IMG/VR virus record: IMGVR_UViG_3300028025_003953
Location: 1 to 24,160 of that record
Reading direction: 5' to 3' (one strand)
Length of the DNA stretch: 24,160 nucleotides
From: a virus
A program made the position numbers and the translations under genes. Below, piece by piece: positions 1 through 8,951 of this stretch. Each line of letters opens with the position of its first letter. Positions within the stretch are counted from its first letter, which is position 1. The notes under the pieces are model-generated. The model made no database searches and was not told the origin of the DNA. It saw only the letters and a list, made by a program, of their open reading frames with translations.

Positions 1-165
1 TCGCCAAGCATTGAAACGTACTACTCGTTTAGTGCAGAGGCTGCGTCGTGGCTCGACAATATTTTGTTCGAACACTTTAATAAGCAGTCGCTGGACAAGG
101 TTGAAGAGGGAAAGCCTTCGACCTCGCCAAAGGAGCAGCCGAAGGTTACAGCCGATCCTCAGTGA
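1..165 (+). CDS. Tail assembly chaperone, G-like (partial, 5' end outside window)
   Basis: The first frame is open from base 1 to a TGA at 163-165 and gives the last 54 residues of a protein that begins upstream. The visible part has an acidic, amphipathic stretch followed by a Pro/Ser/Lys-rich tail. I assign it as the first of the two tail assembly chaperones (lambda G equivalent) because it sits directly before the tape measure gene, is followed by an overlapping -1 frame, and carries a canonical slippery site at 108-114. In the family these proteins coat the tape measure protein during tail assembly and are absent from the virion. No sequence motif by itself proves the family; position and frameshift architecture carry the call. 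Confidence 0.72.
   Translation, partial: SPSIETYYSFSAEAASWLDNILFEHFNKQSLDKVEEGKPSTSPKEQPKVTADPQ
108..114 (+). other. Programmed -1 frameshift slippery site GGGAAAG
   Basis: The heptamer G GGA AAG lies in the zero frame of the upstream chaperone, with codons GAG-GGA-AAG, and fits X XXY YYZ. It is the same heptamer used by lambda G/GT. The -1 frame is open from 105 onward, so a slip here continues without a stop to 416. A 6-base inverted repeat (115-120 with 140-145) follows immediately. The spacing is shorter than usual for a stimulatory stem, so its role is doubtful. Confidence 0.85.
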
Positions 166-416
166 TCGAAGCGTATCCAAGGCTTGGCGAGGCATACGCG
201 CTCTACGACCAGTGCCGATCGCGGCAAATGGTTATCCACGAAGTACCAAAGCAGGGAGGCAAGCAGACTGAGATCCGTATGGTAAACATACCTACTGGAT
301 ACTCCTGCTTGCCATACCCTGGCGGACTGTTGGATCAGCCTTCATATATCGTCGATGCGTTCTTGCAGTTTTCACTGGGAGAGCGAACCGTAGCGATGAA
401 GCAACTGACTAAATAG
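114..416 (+). CDS. Tail assembly chaperone, T-like extension made by -1 frameshift
   Basis: The -1 frame continues for 100 codons after the slippery site to a TAG at 414-416. The segment between the slip and base 162 reads as plausible protein (begins A-F-D-L-A-K-G), which favours a fused product over an independent gene. An in-frame GTG at 162 overlaps the upstream TGA by 4 bases (GTGA), so reinitiation could also give an 84-residue stand-alone protein. There is no good Shine-Dalgarno before that GTG. By analogy with lambda gpGT, the extension would bind tail tube subunits while the G part binds the tape measure protein. The next gene is the tape measure, as expected. Confidence 0.72.
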   Translation, partial: AFDLAKGAAEGYSRSSVIEAYPRLGEAYALYDQCRSRQMVIHEVPKQGGKQTEIRMVNIPTGYSCLPYPGGLLDQPSYIVDAFLQFSLGERTVAMKQLTK

Positions 417-425
417 CCCGCAGAC

Positions 426-464
426 ACGCCCGTCCCTGTCTGTTCAGGGGCGGGCGTATTTTTT
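426..464 (+). terminator. Rho-independent terminator between chaperones and tape measure gene
   Basis: A 13-pair stem (426-438 with 445-457, one G-T wobble), a 6-base loop and six T residues at 459-464 form a textbook intrinsic terminator. It ends 14 bases before the tape measure ATG, so it lies inside the late transcription unit. It would be expected to reduce read-through into the tape measure gene rather than end the operon. Confidence 0.85.
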
Positions 465-478
465 ATTGAGGTATATTT

Positions 479-3400
479 ATGGCAGAACAAGGTGGACATC
501 TTAAAATTACTGCGTCACTTGACAGCAGAGGTGTCAAGGCTGGAACGCAGCAACTAAATAAAGACCTCAATAGCGTTGGCTCAGGCACCGCTGGTGCTGG
601 GGCTGCAGCCGTTGCTGGTAGTACTAATGCTCAGAACAAGCATAATGCCGCCGTTAACGCTGGTAATAAGGCTCTTAAGACTAACAACGAAATGAGCCAG
701 CGGCAGATCGATACGGCTCGCAGGCAGGCGTATGCCCTATCGGTCGCTGGATATCAGGCTCAGGCTCTTGGTCAGCAGGCTCTTGCCGCCGTAAGCGGCT
801 GGATTAACGCCTTTGCCAAGATCGACTATCAAGCAAGACGAGCAGTAGCCTCATTTGACATGGCTGCTGGAAGCGCAGAAGAAACGGCGAAATCCGTCGA
901 TATGGTTATCGCTGCGTCAAACGATCTTGCCCGATCGTTCGGTATGTTCGACGCGACTACCATCTCGCAGGGTCTTTACTTCTACGCATCTACTACTGGT
1001 ACGGTAGTCAAGAATCAAGACGACCTTAACGAAGTTATGCGCCAGTTCACGCCTATTCTTCAGGCTGCTGGTATTACCTCCACGAACCTTGAAACCGCTA
1101 TCAAGGGCGTAAACGGTATTGTTCAGGAATTCGGCATGAGTATGTCCGATATTCCAACCATCATGGAAAAACTCTATTCAGTAACGCAGAAGTCTGCTGC
1201 TGAAATGACGAACTACTTCGAAGCGTTTAAGATGGTCGGTCCTATCGCTAAGCAGATGGGCGCATCTTTCGACGATGCTTTGATCATTCTCTCCGAGTTC
1301 TCGGACGAGCAGATCAAGGGCGGTATGGCTGGTCGCGCATTGCGACAGACACTCACCAAGATGGTCGATCCGAGCAATGAGGCGAGGATTGCGCTTGATG
1401 GGCTGTTCGCTTCGACTGTTGGAGTCGGCACATCATTTAACTCCCTGATGAAAAAGGACGGGGACTTTGTTGGCTACAGGCAATACATTGACCAACTAAC
1501 TCAGTCTCTCGCCAAGGTAACGCCAGCACGACGCAAGGAAATCCTTGCGATCATGACGACTCAGAACGAAATGGCTCCTTTGGTCACGACCATCGAGCAG
1601 GGTATTGATTCTTATGAGCGATATGGCAAGAGCCTTTTTGAAACAAGCAAGTATGTAGATGTTCTAAAGAACGCTCATGAGGACTTCCAAAAAGACCTAG
1701 AGACTATTGCTCGATCGGCTGAAGCCTCACGCGGAAGAATCACCGCATCGTTCGAGGCGATTAAGATTTCGCTTGGTAACGCTATGGCTCCAGCACTTGC
1801 AACTTCTGCAGATGCAATGGAAGCATTCTCCAAGGGTCTTGAAAAAGTTATTACTAGCAATAAGTTGGTCGCTGGCGCTATCGGCGGATTCACAGCCCTA
1901 AGCGGAGTAATCCTTACGCTTGTTGGATCTTTGCTTGTCCTTTCTGGTACATTCGCACTTTTGCGAGTGGGCTACAAGGAAGTTCGACTCATGTCGAGCG
2001 AGATGTCAAAGAATGCAGGCTGGATGGCTATGCGTAAGCAGGCTGGCTTGTATCTTCGCCAACTAAAAGAAATTCTTACTACACAGAATCAATGGCTTTC
2101 TGCTAGGCAGTCATTCGTTGACCCGCTTATGAGCGGCTTCTCAAAACTTAAAAGTGCCTGGGTTTCGCTTACAAAGTTTATGAAAGTCACACTTGCAAAA
2201 GTGTGGGATTTCAGTAAGCCAGTACGAACTCCAGTACGAAACGCAGTCCTTGGCTCCATCCGTAGTGCAAGCGACGCAGTAGGAAGCGGTATCACTAGAG
2301 CATCTGGATATGCTGAGAGGATTACTGCCCCAATTCGGGGTAGGATCTCTCAAGCAACGGCTCTACCTGGTCGCGCAATGGATTACCTTCAGCGCAGAGT
2401 AACCGCTGCTCGAAGAGTGCAGCCTTCGATTATTCAGCGCGGCATCGACTTCGTTGAGCAGCGCCCAAGCGTCCAGAAATTCTACGGTGCAATTAGCGAA
2501 CAGGGTACAATGACCCCATCGCAAGCAATCCCTAAGGCATTGATGCGTAAAGCAACTGCCGCATGGGAGTCTTTCGTCCTTAAGGGCGGAAATGCAATGA
2601 TTCGCGCTCTCCAATCTGGAGAGAAGTTGCTTGTTGACACGCTTCCTGGATTCAAAAATAAGATTATTAGGGGATGGGAATCTTTCATCGTCAAGGGTGG
2701 AGATGCCATGATCCGCGCCCTCGATGGGCTATTCAACGGTGTAAATCGTGTAGTAGTTGGCATTGAGAGCGGATATAACCGCGCCATCGTATCGGGCTAT
2801 AAGGCTATGATGCGGATTGGCGATGCTTACCTATCGATGGGCGATAGGATTGCAAAGACTATTATCGACTCAGTTGAGAAGACAAAATCTATTGCAAACT
2901 CTCTAAAGATTAGCATTAAGAATATCTTTGCAAGAACCAAAAAGTTCTTCTCAAAGGATATCGCTGCTGCTGCTGCTCGATACCGAGACGCATTCAGGGC
3001 ATTCATTAAAGACACACCAAACATGCTGCGGGCTGCGCTAGATCGCACAAAGCAGTTCTTTAGTAGTGATCTTGGACAGTTCCTTTCTAAGGCTAAGTCA
3101 ACGACAGTTCGCTTTGCCAATAATACCTCAACGGCTCTTGTCAATTCTGTAAACAGCCTTAGGGCAACGATCACAAAGAATGTTGTCGGTCCGTTTACTC
3201 GTCTTGGGGAGTCGTTGCGTTCGCTTAATATCGCCAAGGGCGTAAGTGGCTTCTTCACAAAGATGAAGACTTCGCTAATCGACTTTGGTAAAATGGCAAT
3301 GCAGCGAGTCAAGGCGCTAAACCTTTCGGCTGCTCCTATTACTAGGGGCGGTGGTCGCGCTGTTGCAGCGCTGGAGACTGTGAGTTCTGCCGCTGGTACG

Positions 3401-5974
3401 CCAATGGGTAAGAACGCAGCGGTTGCCGCAATTGCAGCAATGAAGCCAGCACTTGCCATTGCCCTACAAACCGTTAAGAAGTGGGCAGGAACAGCGCTTT
3501 CATTGTTCAAGTCATTTGGATCAAAACTTCTTAAACTTACAAAAGCAATCTTTAGTCCGTTCGCCGTTATTATTGAGTTCACTATTGGCTTCATCACTGG
3601 ACTCTTTAAGGGTTTCAGCACAGATGTCAACAAGAAACTTGAAGATGCTGGTTATACGGCAAAGAAAACTGGCGAAAATTTCAATATTCTAAAGTCGATC
3701 TTTGAAGTTCTTATCCTTCCAATCAAGGCAATCATCTTCGTTTTTGATTTGATTCGTTTGACTGGCGAGGCTCTAGGAATTCTCACCGCAAAACTCGTCC
3801 AAGGCTTTATGTCTCTTGGGGATTCAATCCCATTTATCAAGGGCATTGGCGAAGCATTCGGCTTCGTAGGCGATGTTGCTGGCAATGTTGGCGACTTCTT
3901 TGGTGACATTATTACTAAATACCAAGTCATGATTGATGACCTTGGCAATGGTAATACAGAGATGCGAGCAAAACTTCGTGATAACGAAGACGAGATTGCT
4001 CGGCTCACTGCTCAGCGCAAAGGTGCTAGCGGTGAAGAACTTAAAACTATTAACGCGGCTATCTTGGCTCTTGAAGAGAAAAACAGGGTTCTCCGAGAGC
4101 AACTACAACTTAACTATGATCTCGACCCTAAAAATTACGCAGGCGATGTTGTTGCATGGCTTGATGCTGCTGGAAACGAAATCGGCAAGCGTCGTATCAA
4201 TATGGGCGAGAACATCTTTAACGAGTGGAAAAGAAAATGGGAAAAGTGGAAAGAGTTAAGTGCTAATGTAGTTATTCCAGAAGAGTTCAAGGGAAGTTAT
4301 TCTGACTACCTTAACTGGAGTAGTGACATGTCTGACCAGGCAGCAACTGCTGCTGAGGCTGCAGAAAATGCACTAGGGAATGCTGTAGATGTTGCCCAGC
4401 AGGGCGCAGCGCTTGTCAAGGCTCTTAAAGAAATTGGAAATCAAAACATTGAAGCCCTTGTTGAGAAGACAATGGGCAAAGTTGCTAAGGCTGTAGCCCG
4501 CGCTACCGAGATTGTTGCAGAGGCTTCATCTGGTATTAGCAGCACTGACCTTGACGCGGCATCGAAATTCGGTGGCGCTGCGAATACAGTGCTAGGGGCA
4601 ATTAGTGCCGCAGTAACCGCTTTCAATGGTTTGAAGAACGTTTCGCTGCCAACCAGCAGCAAAATTACCAATGTAATTGTTAAAATGCAACAGATTGTTT
4701 CTGCGTTCATCGCTAAACTTTCTGGTTTTAATGATACAAAACTAGGTAACGCATCTGTTATTGCAGAGTCTGTTGCGAATATTGTTGATGCCGTCGGCTC
4801 AGCAGTAAGCGGATTTAAGGACCTGCAAGAGGTTGTAACATTCAATCCTGCGCCGTACATCACGACGTTGATTGCCAACATCAATATGGTTGTCAAGGCA
4901 TTTATTGCTGGAACAACAAAGATTGGCAAGGCAGCAGTAGTCGCGGCTGCGGCAAAGATGGCTGAGGCTGCTGACTCGATTGTTTCGGCAATCGGTAGTA
5001 CAGCCAACGCATTCAAGGACCTTAGCGGTGAGATCTCAATTCCTACTTCGGTAGTAGTTGGTCGAGTCATCGACTCAATGGGAAGCATCGTAAAGCAGTT
5101 CATTACTGCATCTAAGAACTTTGCAACATTGGCAAGCAGCGAGGCTGCTGCCAAGTTCGCTGAGCCGTTTGATTCAATCCTTTCGGCGATTGGCGCAACG
5201 GCTCAAACATTCCAAGATATGCTGTCATTCAGCGCTCCAATGGAGAGCACTGTTGACCAGATCATTTCCACGATGGAGATGGTGCTCAACAAGATGGTTG
5301 CCCTTAGCAATAAGATGGCAATCAGCGATGCGAAACTGCTTGCGATCACCTCATTTAGCAATACTATTGAGGCTGTAGCATCTGCAGTTACCGCGACGTA
5401 TGAAGCATTCTTTAAGGACCTTGCCGCACTCGATGAGTTTAGGCAGGTTATCGATATCGATCAGGTCTTTGGCTGGATGGAAGATTCTCTTTCGAGGATG
5501 TTCAATTTGACAAAGGCATACACTGGTACTAATATTGAGCAGATCGCAAGTGCTGCTGACGCTGCGTCGAAGGTTGCAGAGGCGATCTCTTCGTTCTTCG
5601 GCATTGCAAGCGAAGCATCAGATGACCCAACAAGGCTGTCTGACGCGATCAAGTACTCAATCGAATCAATCATTGAAGGCATTAATCAGTTCAATGTCGG
5701 TGTCCAAAGCACTGGTGCGAACTTTGTCGATCAATTGATTCTTGGCATGCAGTCTAGGGAAGATGCCCTAGCCGCCCAGACTGGTCGGCTAACGGCAATT
5801 CTCAGTGGAGTTGGGAACTCTACATCGACTGGCGAGTCGCAAAAGTTGGAGATCACGCATGTGATCAGCGATCCAACGGGTGCGCTCAAGAACGCTTCAG
5901 CCAGCGAGGTTGCAGCGATTCTCAGCGGCGATCAGTTCATCACGAACCTTCGCCAAAGCATCAAGACCCAGTAA
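479..5974 (+). CDS. Tail tape measure protein
   Basis: This 1831-residue protein sets tail length and is threaded inside the tail tube. Residues about 110-310 match the TP901-type tape measure core in character (helical, with conserved-looking Q-G-L-Y-F-Y and G-G-M-A-G-R-A-L stretches). Long hydrophobic segments lie at about 463-500, 1020-1045 and 1070-1095, as usual in tape measures that insert into the host membrane. A coiled-coil stretch lies at about 1153-1216. A W-E-S-F-x-x-K-G-G motif is duplicated at 696 and 733, and five helical repeats of about 65 residues occupy about 1388-1710. No lysozyme or peptidase motif was seen. With the usual rule of about 0.15 nm per residue, the tail would be about 270 nm. 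ATG 479 is preceded by GAGG at 468-471. Confidence 0.95.
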   Translation: MAEQGGHLKITASLDSRGVKAGTQQLNKDLNSVGSGTAGAGAAAVAGSTNAQNKHNAAVNAGNKALKTNNEMSQRQIDTARRQAYALSVAGYQAQALGQQALAAVSGWINAFAKIDYQARRAVASFDMAAGSAEETAKSVDMVIAASNDLARSFGMFDATTISQGLYFYASTTGTVVKNQDDLNEVMRQFTPILQAAGITSTNLETAIKGVNGIVQEFGMSMSDIPTIMEKLYSVTQKSAAEMTNYFEAFKMVGPIAKQMGASFDDALIILSEFSDEQIKGGMAGRALRQTLTKMVDPSNEARIALDGLFASTVGVGTSFNSLMKKDGDFVGYRQYIDQLTQSLAKVTPARRKEILAIMTTQNEMAPLVTTIEQGIDSYERYGKSLFETSKYVDVLKNAHEDFQKDLETIARSAEASRGRITASFEAIKISLGNAMAPALATSADAMEAFSKGLEKVITSNKLVAGAIGGFTALSGVILTLVGSLLVLSGTFALLRVGYKEVRLMSSEMSKNAGWMAMRKQAGLYLRQLKEILTTQNQWLSARQSFVDPLMSGFSKLKSAWVSLTKFMKVTLAKVWDFSKPVRTPVRNAVLGSIRSASDAVGSGITRASGYAERITAPIRGRISQATALPGRAMDYLQRRVTAARRVQPSIIQRGIDFVEQRPSVQKFYGAISEQGTMTPSQAIPKALMRKATAAWESFVLKGGNAMIRALQSGEKLLVDTLPGFKNKIIRGWESFIVKGGDAMIRALDGLFNGVNRVVVGIESGYNRAIVSGYKAMMRIGDAYLSMGDRIAKTIIDSVEKTKSIANSLKISIKNIFARTKKFFSKDIAAAAARYRDAFRAFIKDTPNMLRAALDRTKQFFSSDLGQFLSKAKSTTVRFANNTSTALVNSVNSLRATITKNVVGPFTRLGESLRSLNIAKGVSGFFTKMKTSLIDFGKMAMQRVKALNLSAAPITRGGGRAVAALETVSSAAGTPMGKNAAVAAIAAMKPALAIALQTVKKWAGTALSLFKSFGSKLLKLTKAIFSPFAVIIEFTIGFITGLFKGFSTDVNKKLEDAGYTAKKTGENFNILKSIFEVLILPIKAIIFVFDLIRLTGEALGILTAKLVQGFMSLGDSIPFIKGIGEAFGFVGDVAGNVGDFFGDIITKYQVMIDDLGNGNTEMRAKLRDNEDEIARLTAQRKGASGEELKTINAAILALEEKNRVLREQLQLNYDLDPKNYAGDVVAWLDAAGNEIGKRRINMGENIFNEWKRKWEKWKELSANVVIPEEFKGSYSDYLNWSSDMSDQAATAAEAAENALGNAVDVAQQGAALVKALKEIGNQNIEALVEKTMGKVAKAVARATEIVAEASSGISSTDLDAASKFGGAANTVLGAISAAVTAFNGLKNVSLPTSSKITNVIVKMQQIVSAFIAKLSGFNDTKLGNASVIAESVANIVDAVGSAVSGFKDLQEVVTFNPAPYITTLIANINMVVKAFIAGTTKIGKAAVVAAAAKMAEAADSIVSAIGSTANAFKDLSGEISIPTSVVVGRVIDSMGSIVKQFITASKNFATLASSEAAAKFAEPFDSILSAIGATAQTFQDMLSFSAPMESTVDQIISTMEMVLNKMVALSNKMAISDAKLLAITSFSNTIEAVASAVTATYEAFFKDLAALDEFRQVIDIDQVFGWMEDSLSRMFNLTKAYTGTNIEQIASAADAASKVAEAISSFFGIASEASDDPTRLSDAIKYSIESIIEGINQFNVGVQSTGANFVDQLILGMQSREDALAAQTGRLTAILSGVGNSTSTGESQKLEITHVISDPTGALKNASASEVAAILSGDQFITNLRQSIKTQ
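4640..5620 (+). repeat. Five tandem ~65-residue repeats in the tape measure protein
   Basis: Units begin near nucleotides 4640, 4841, 5036, 5231 and 5434, a period of 195-203 bases. Each unit has a P-containing turn, a helix with a pattern like V-x-x-I-x-x-M-x-x-I-V-x-x-F, a second turn, and a second helix resembling A-x-S-I-V-S-A-I-G-x-x-A-x-A-F-K-D-L. The fifth unit is more diverged. The repeats are clear in protein but weak in DNA, so they are old. Confidence 0.7.
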
Positions 5975-5979
5975 TAGTG

Positions 5980-6009
5980 GGGGGGCGGGGAAATCCCGCC
6001 CCGCCCCCC
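5980..6009 (+). other. Strong GC hairpin after the tape measure gene
   Basis: Eleven perfect G-C pairs (5980-5990 with 5999-6009) enclose an 8-base loop, starting a few bases after the TAA of the tape measure gene. There is no T-run after it (only TTCT), so it does not look like a standard intrinsic terminator. It could be a 3'-end stabiliser, a processing site or a weak terminator. The next gene's Shine-Dalgarno (GAGAGG, 6021-6026) lies just downstream. Confidence 0.6.
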
Positions 6010-6031
6010 TTCTACAGTCCGAGAGGTCAAC

Positions 6032-8950
6032 ATGGCAACTGTTTCAATCAAGAGCACCAAAGACGCAAGCACTATCGCAGTCGGATCGACAGGGGCAACT
6101 TTCGATTCTGACTGGAATGGATTTGACCAGCATCACCCTGTTGGTAATTTCGGATCTGGCGCATACCGAGCGCGTTCGCTGGTCTACTTCCCAATTTCTT
6201 TTGCTGGCATCTCCAGCATCACGTCGGCGCAGTTGGTGCTTACGACAAGTACTGCGCACAATAGTTGGGGGAGTGCAACAAAGACGCTGAACGTCGCACG
6301 GAGCCTTGTGCCGTGGACCGAAGAGGCTGGCGCTGAGAATAGTTGGACCAAGAATACTTCCAATACCTACAACAACTATGTCTACCACAATAATGCTGGC
6401 ACAGACTATGCAACTACTGACCAAACATCTGTATCCGTTAGCGGCACAAGACCGTCTACCGTTACTGTCGATGTAACTAATCAGGTCAGGACCTGGTTCG
6501 GCGGGGCTACCAATAATGGGTTTATTCTTTATTTGAGCACCGAGACGCTGGATACTCACTATGCAGAATTCTATTCGCGAGAGTTTGCCACGTCCGCTTC
6601 TCGACCAACGCTAAACATTACTTACGAAACCAATACCGCACCAACCGCTCCGACGGTGATCGCGCCGACTAGCGCTGCACGTCAGGACGGTGGAGTGACG
6701 TTTAACTTTACGCAGAACGACGCGGACGCTGCTGACTATATTAGCAGTTATCAGATCGATGTATCTGCAGGCGACTTTTCGACTATCGCATTCACCGATA
6801 CTGTAACCTCAGTACCTGGAAATATTTCCACGGTATCGAAGTTCTACCCTGGGGCTAATGGTCTTACCCCAGCAACGACGTACAATTGGCGCGTTCGAAC
6901 TAGGGACAGTGCTGGAGCATGGAGTCCATACTCTGTTACCAATACGAGTCCATACTCTACATTTGTCCTTAACCTTGCACCATCCACACCGTCTGGTCTA
7001 AGCCCAAGCAACACGATTGTTACAACGCTTTCGCCAACCTTCACGGCTACGTCATCAGATACGGACTCTGGTGATAGGATTGCGTATGCAAATGTAAAAG
7101 TCTATCTTTCAAGCAATAACTCGCTTGTCTGGGATAGCGGGGAAGTATCTGTCGCTGCAAATGGAGCCTTCGCTATCGCCTCTGGCGTAACGCTGTCTCC
7201 TTCAACGTCATACTATTGGACATCCTACACCAAGGATACCTATGGCTACACGTCCAATGTATCTTCGTCAGCCCCGTTTACGACCTTCGCTGGAGGTGTC
7301 ACCCTTGATACTCCAAATGACGATACGAATACTGGCTGGGTAAAGACGCTAACGCCGACACTTACGTTTAGCGCAACGTCAAACATCACGGCTTATACTA
7401 TCAAGATCTACGACACCAGCGGTGGTGTCTATGCCACGATTGGTCCAGTAAGCCCGACGGCAGCGACAACCATCTCGTATGTTTACGCATCTACTGCATT
7501 GCAGTGGAACAACCGATATTTCTGGACTGTTACGGCAACGGTCGGTGGCATCGCTCTTGATGAATCAAGCCAGGCGATGTTCCACACGAACTCTAAGCCA
7601 GTAGCAAATCCACTCAGCCCATCAGATGGCGCTGCTGTAACAACGGTAGACCCAACCTTTGATATCCAGTTCTCTGACGCAGACCTATCATATGGTCTGG
7701 CTGACTCTCCAACTTCACTAGAGGTAGAAGTCAGTTCAGTCGCAGGTACTGCGATGTACACGCTAACAAAGACATCTGGTCTAAGCGTTACGTCGAATGC
7801 AATCAATCGATCTAACTCAACCGTTAGCGGTCCTGGAACTACGCTTTCTAATGATACACAGTATAAGTACCGTGCTCGCTATAAGGATAATTCTGGCAGC
7901 CCAAGCACCAATAATACTGGTGACTGGAGTGCCTATCGGGTATTCAAGCCGACTGCCGCACCAACTGTTGCTTCTGTTCAGCCAATTACTACGGACGTAA
8001 CAAGCGGTTCTATCAATAAGCCTTCTCCAACAATCCAGTATTCATATACTGGTTCGGCAAGTAAGGCTCAGAGTCAGCGAAGAATTGTTGCAAAGGGTCC
8101 AACTTCAGGTCTTGTCTTTTATGACAGCGGATTTGTTGTTGCCACTGCAGCAAGCGGTACTACACCAACCGTAACAATCCCAACAGGGTATCTTACCCAA
8201 GGATTGTCGGTCGAATTCAATGTAACTGTTAAAGACGCTGATTCCGTCGACTCTTCAACGGTAGCAAGTAGTTCCTATAACGCTTCATGGACACCACCTT
8301 CAGATGTTGAAGGTGTTTCAGCGACCTCAGAGAATGGCTCTGTTGTTGTTCGATGGGATGCGGTAACCACTGCAGATTTTGTGAAGTATGAAGTGTTCAA
8401 GAGAGATTATGGCACAATTGATTGGACAAGTGTTGCAGTTATTTCCAACAAGTTGACCACTTCATTTGTTGACTATTCTTCTGGAATCGGCAAGCAATAC
8501 GATTATCAGGTTATTCAATACGCAACTGTTTCTGGCACTGTTCTTGGGTCAGACCCAGAAACTTCAACGATTGTTACATCTTCGTCTAACGAAGATAACT
8601 GGTTTATCGTTCCGCAAAATAATTACTCTCTCTCGCTTGAGTTGTATGCTCAGAGCGAAAGCCGATCGAACCCGTTCCAAGAGGAAATCTTTGAGCCATT
8701 CGGTCGTGGCAGAAAAGTTGTTGTGCGAACAGCAAGATACGGTTCAGAAGGAACCTTTGAAGCATTTATCCCAAGCGATGAAGTGCCTTCGAAACTTGCT
8801 AAGTTGAATGAGATTCTTTCTTACAATGCGCCTGTGTATCTGAAAGACCCATACGGCGCAGTTCTAAGGGTATACCTTGGAGCGCCAGAACTGTCGTATC
8901 AGCCAACTGGTCATCTTGTAGCAAACATTAATTACATCGAGGTAGATTAG
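6032..8950 (+). CDS. Tail protein with DNRLRE domain, FN3-like repeats and Dit-like C-terminus
   Basis: A 972-residue beta-rich tail protein. Residues about 1-203 look like a DNRLRE/CBM96-type beta sandwich: a repeated A-R-S-L-V pattern, a V-T-V-D-V-T-x-x-V-x-x-W segment and a final F-x-S-R-E-x-A-x-S-x-x-P-x-L-x-I-x-Y. That domain is mostly known from secreted surface and carbohydrate-binding proteins. Residues about 205-750 contain five Ig/FN3-like units with recurrent Y-x-W-x-V/R motifs, and about 755-850 is a more canonical FN3 domain. Residues about 851-972 resemble the C-terminal beta domain of distal-tail or minor-tail proteins (an F-G-R-G-R stretch, then a Y-L-K-D-P-Y-G turn). The position right after the tape measure supports a distal-tail or tail-tip role, probably with glycan contact. 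ATG 6032 has GAGAGG upstream. Confidence 0.8.
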   Translation: MATVSIKSTKDASTIAVGSTGATFDSDWNGFDQHHPVGNFGSGAYRARSLVYFPISFAGISSITSAQLVLTTSTAHNSWGSATKTLNVARSLVPWTEEAGAENSWTKNTSNTYNNYVYHNNAGTDYATTDQTSVSVSGTRPSTVTVDVTNQVRTWFGGATNNGFILYLSTETLDTHYAEFYSREFATSASRPTLNITYETNTAPTAPTVIAPTSAARQDGGVTFNFTQNDADAADYISSYQIDVSAGDFSTIAFTDTVTSVPGNISTVSKFYPGANGLTPATTYNWRVRTRDSAGAWSPYSVTNTSPYSTFVLNLAPSTPSGLSPSNTIVTTLSPTFTATSSDTDSGDRIAYANVKVYLSSNNSLVWDSGEVSVAANGAFAIASGVTLSPSTSYYWTSYTKDTYGYTSNVSSSAPFTTFAGGVTLDTPNDDTNTGWVKTLTPTLTFSATSNITAYTIKIYDTSGGVYATIGPVSPTAATTISYVYASTALQWNNRYFWTVTATVGGIALDESSQAMFHTNSKPVANPLSPSDGAAVTTVDPTFDIQFSDADLSYGLADSPTSLEVEVSSVAGTAMYTLTKTSGLSVTSNAINRSNSTVSGPGTTLSNDTQYKYRARYKDNSGSPSTNNTGDWSAYRVFKPTAAPTVASVQPITTDVTSGSINKPSPTIQYSYTGSASKAQSQRRIVAKGPTSGLVFYDSGFVVATAASGTTPTVTIPTGYLTQGLSVEFNVTVKDADSVDSSTVASSSYNASWTPPSDVEGVSATSENGSVVVRWDAVTTADFVKYEVFKRDYGTIDWTSVAVISNKLTTSFVDYSSGIGKQYDYQVIQYATVSGTVLGSDPETSTIVTSSSNEDNWFIVPQNNYSLSLELYAQSESRSNPFQEEIFEPFGRGRKVVVRTARYGSEGTFEAFIPSDEVPSKLAKLNEILSYNAPVYLKDPYGAVLRVYLGAPELSYQPTGHLVANINYIEVD

Positions 8951-8951
8951 T

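Noticed and set aside
115-145. Stimulatory stem for the frameshift
   Set aside because: Six pairs with no spacer after the heptamer, whereas 5-9 bases is typical; support is too weak to call it functional.
2827-3633. 268-residue minus-strand frame in the tape measure gene
   Set aside because: Lies fully inside the tape measure gene opposite its coding frame, has no ribosome site, and reads as a low-complexity shadow rich in Ala, Leu and Ser.
4441-5154. 237-residue minus-strand frame in the tape measure repeats
   Set aside because: Shadow of the repeat region, no independent support.
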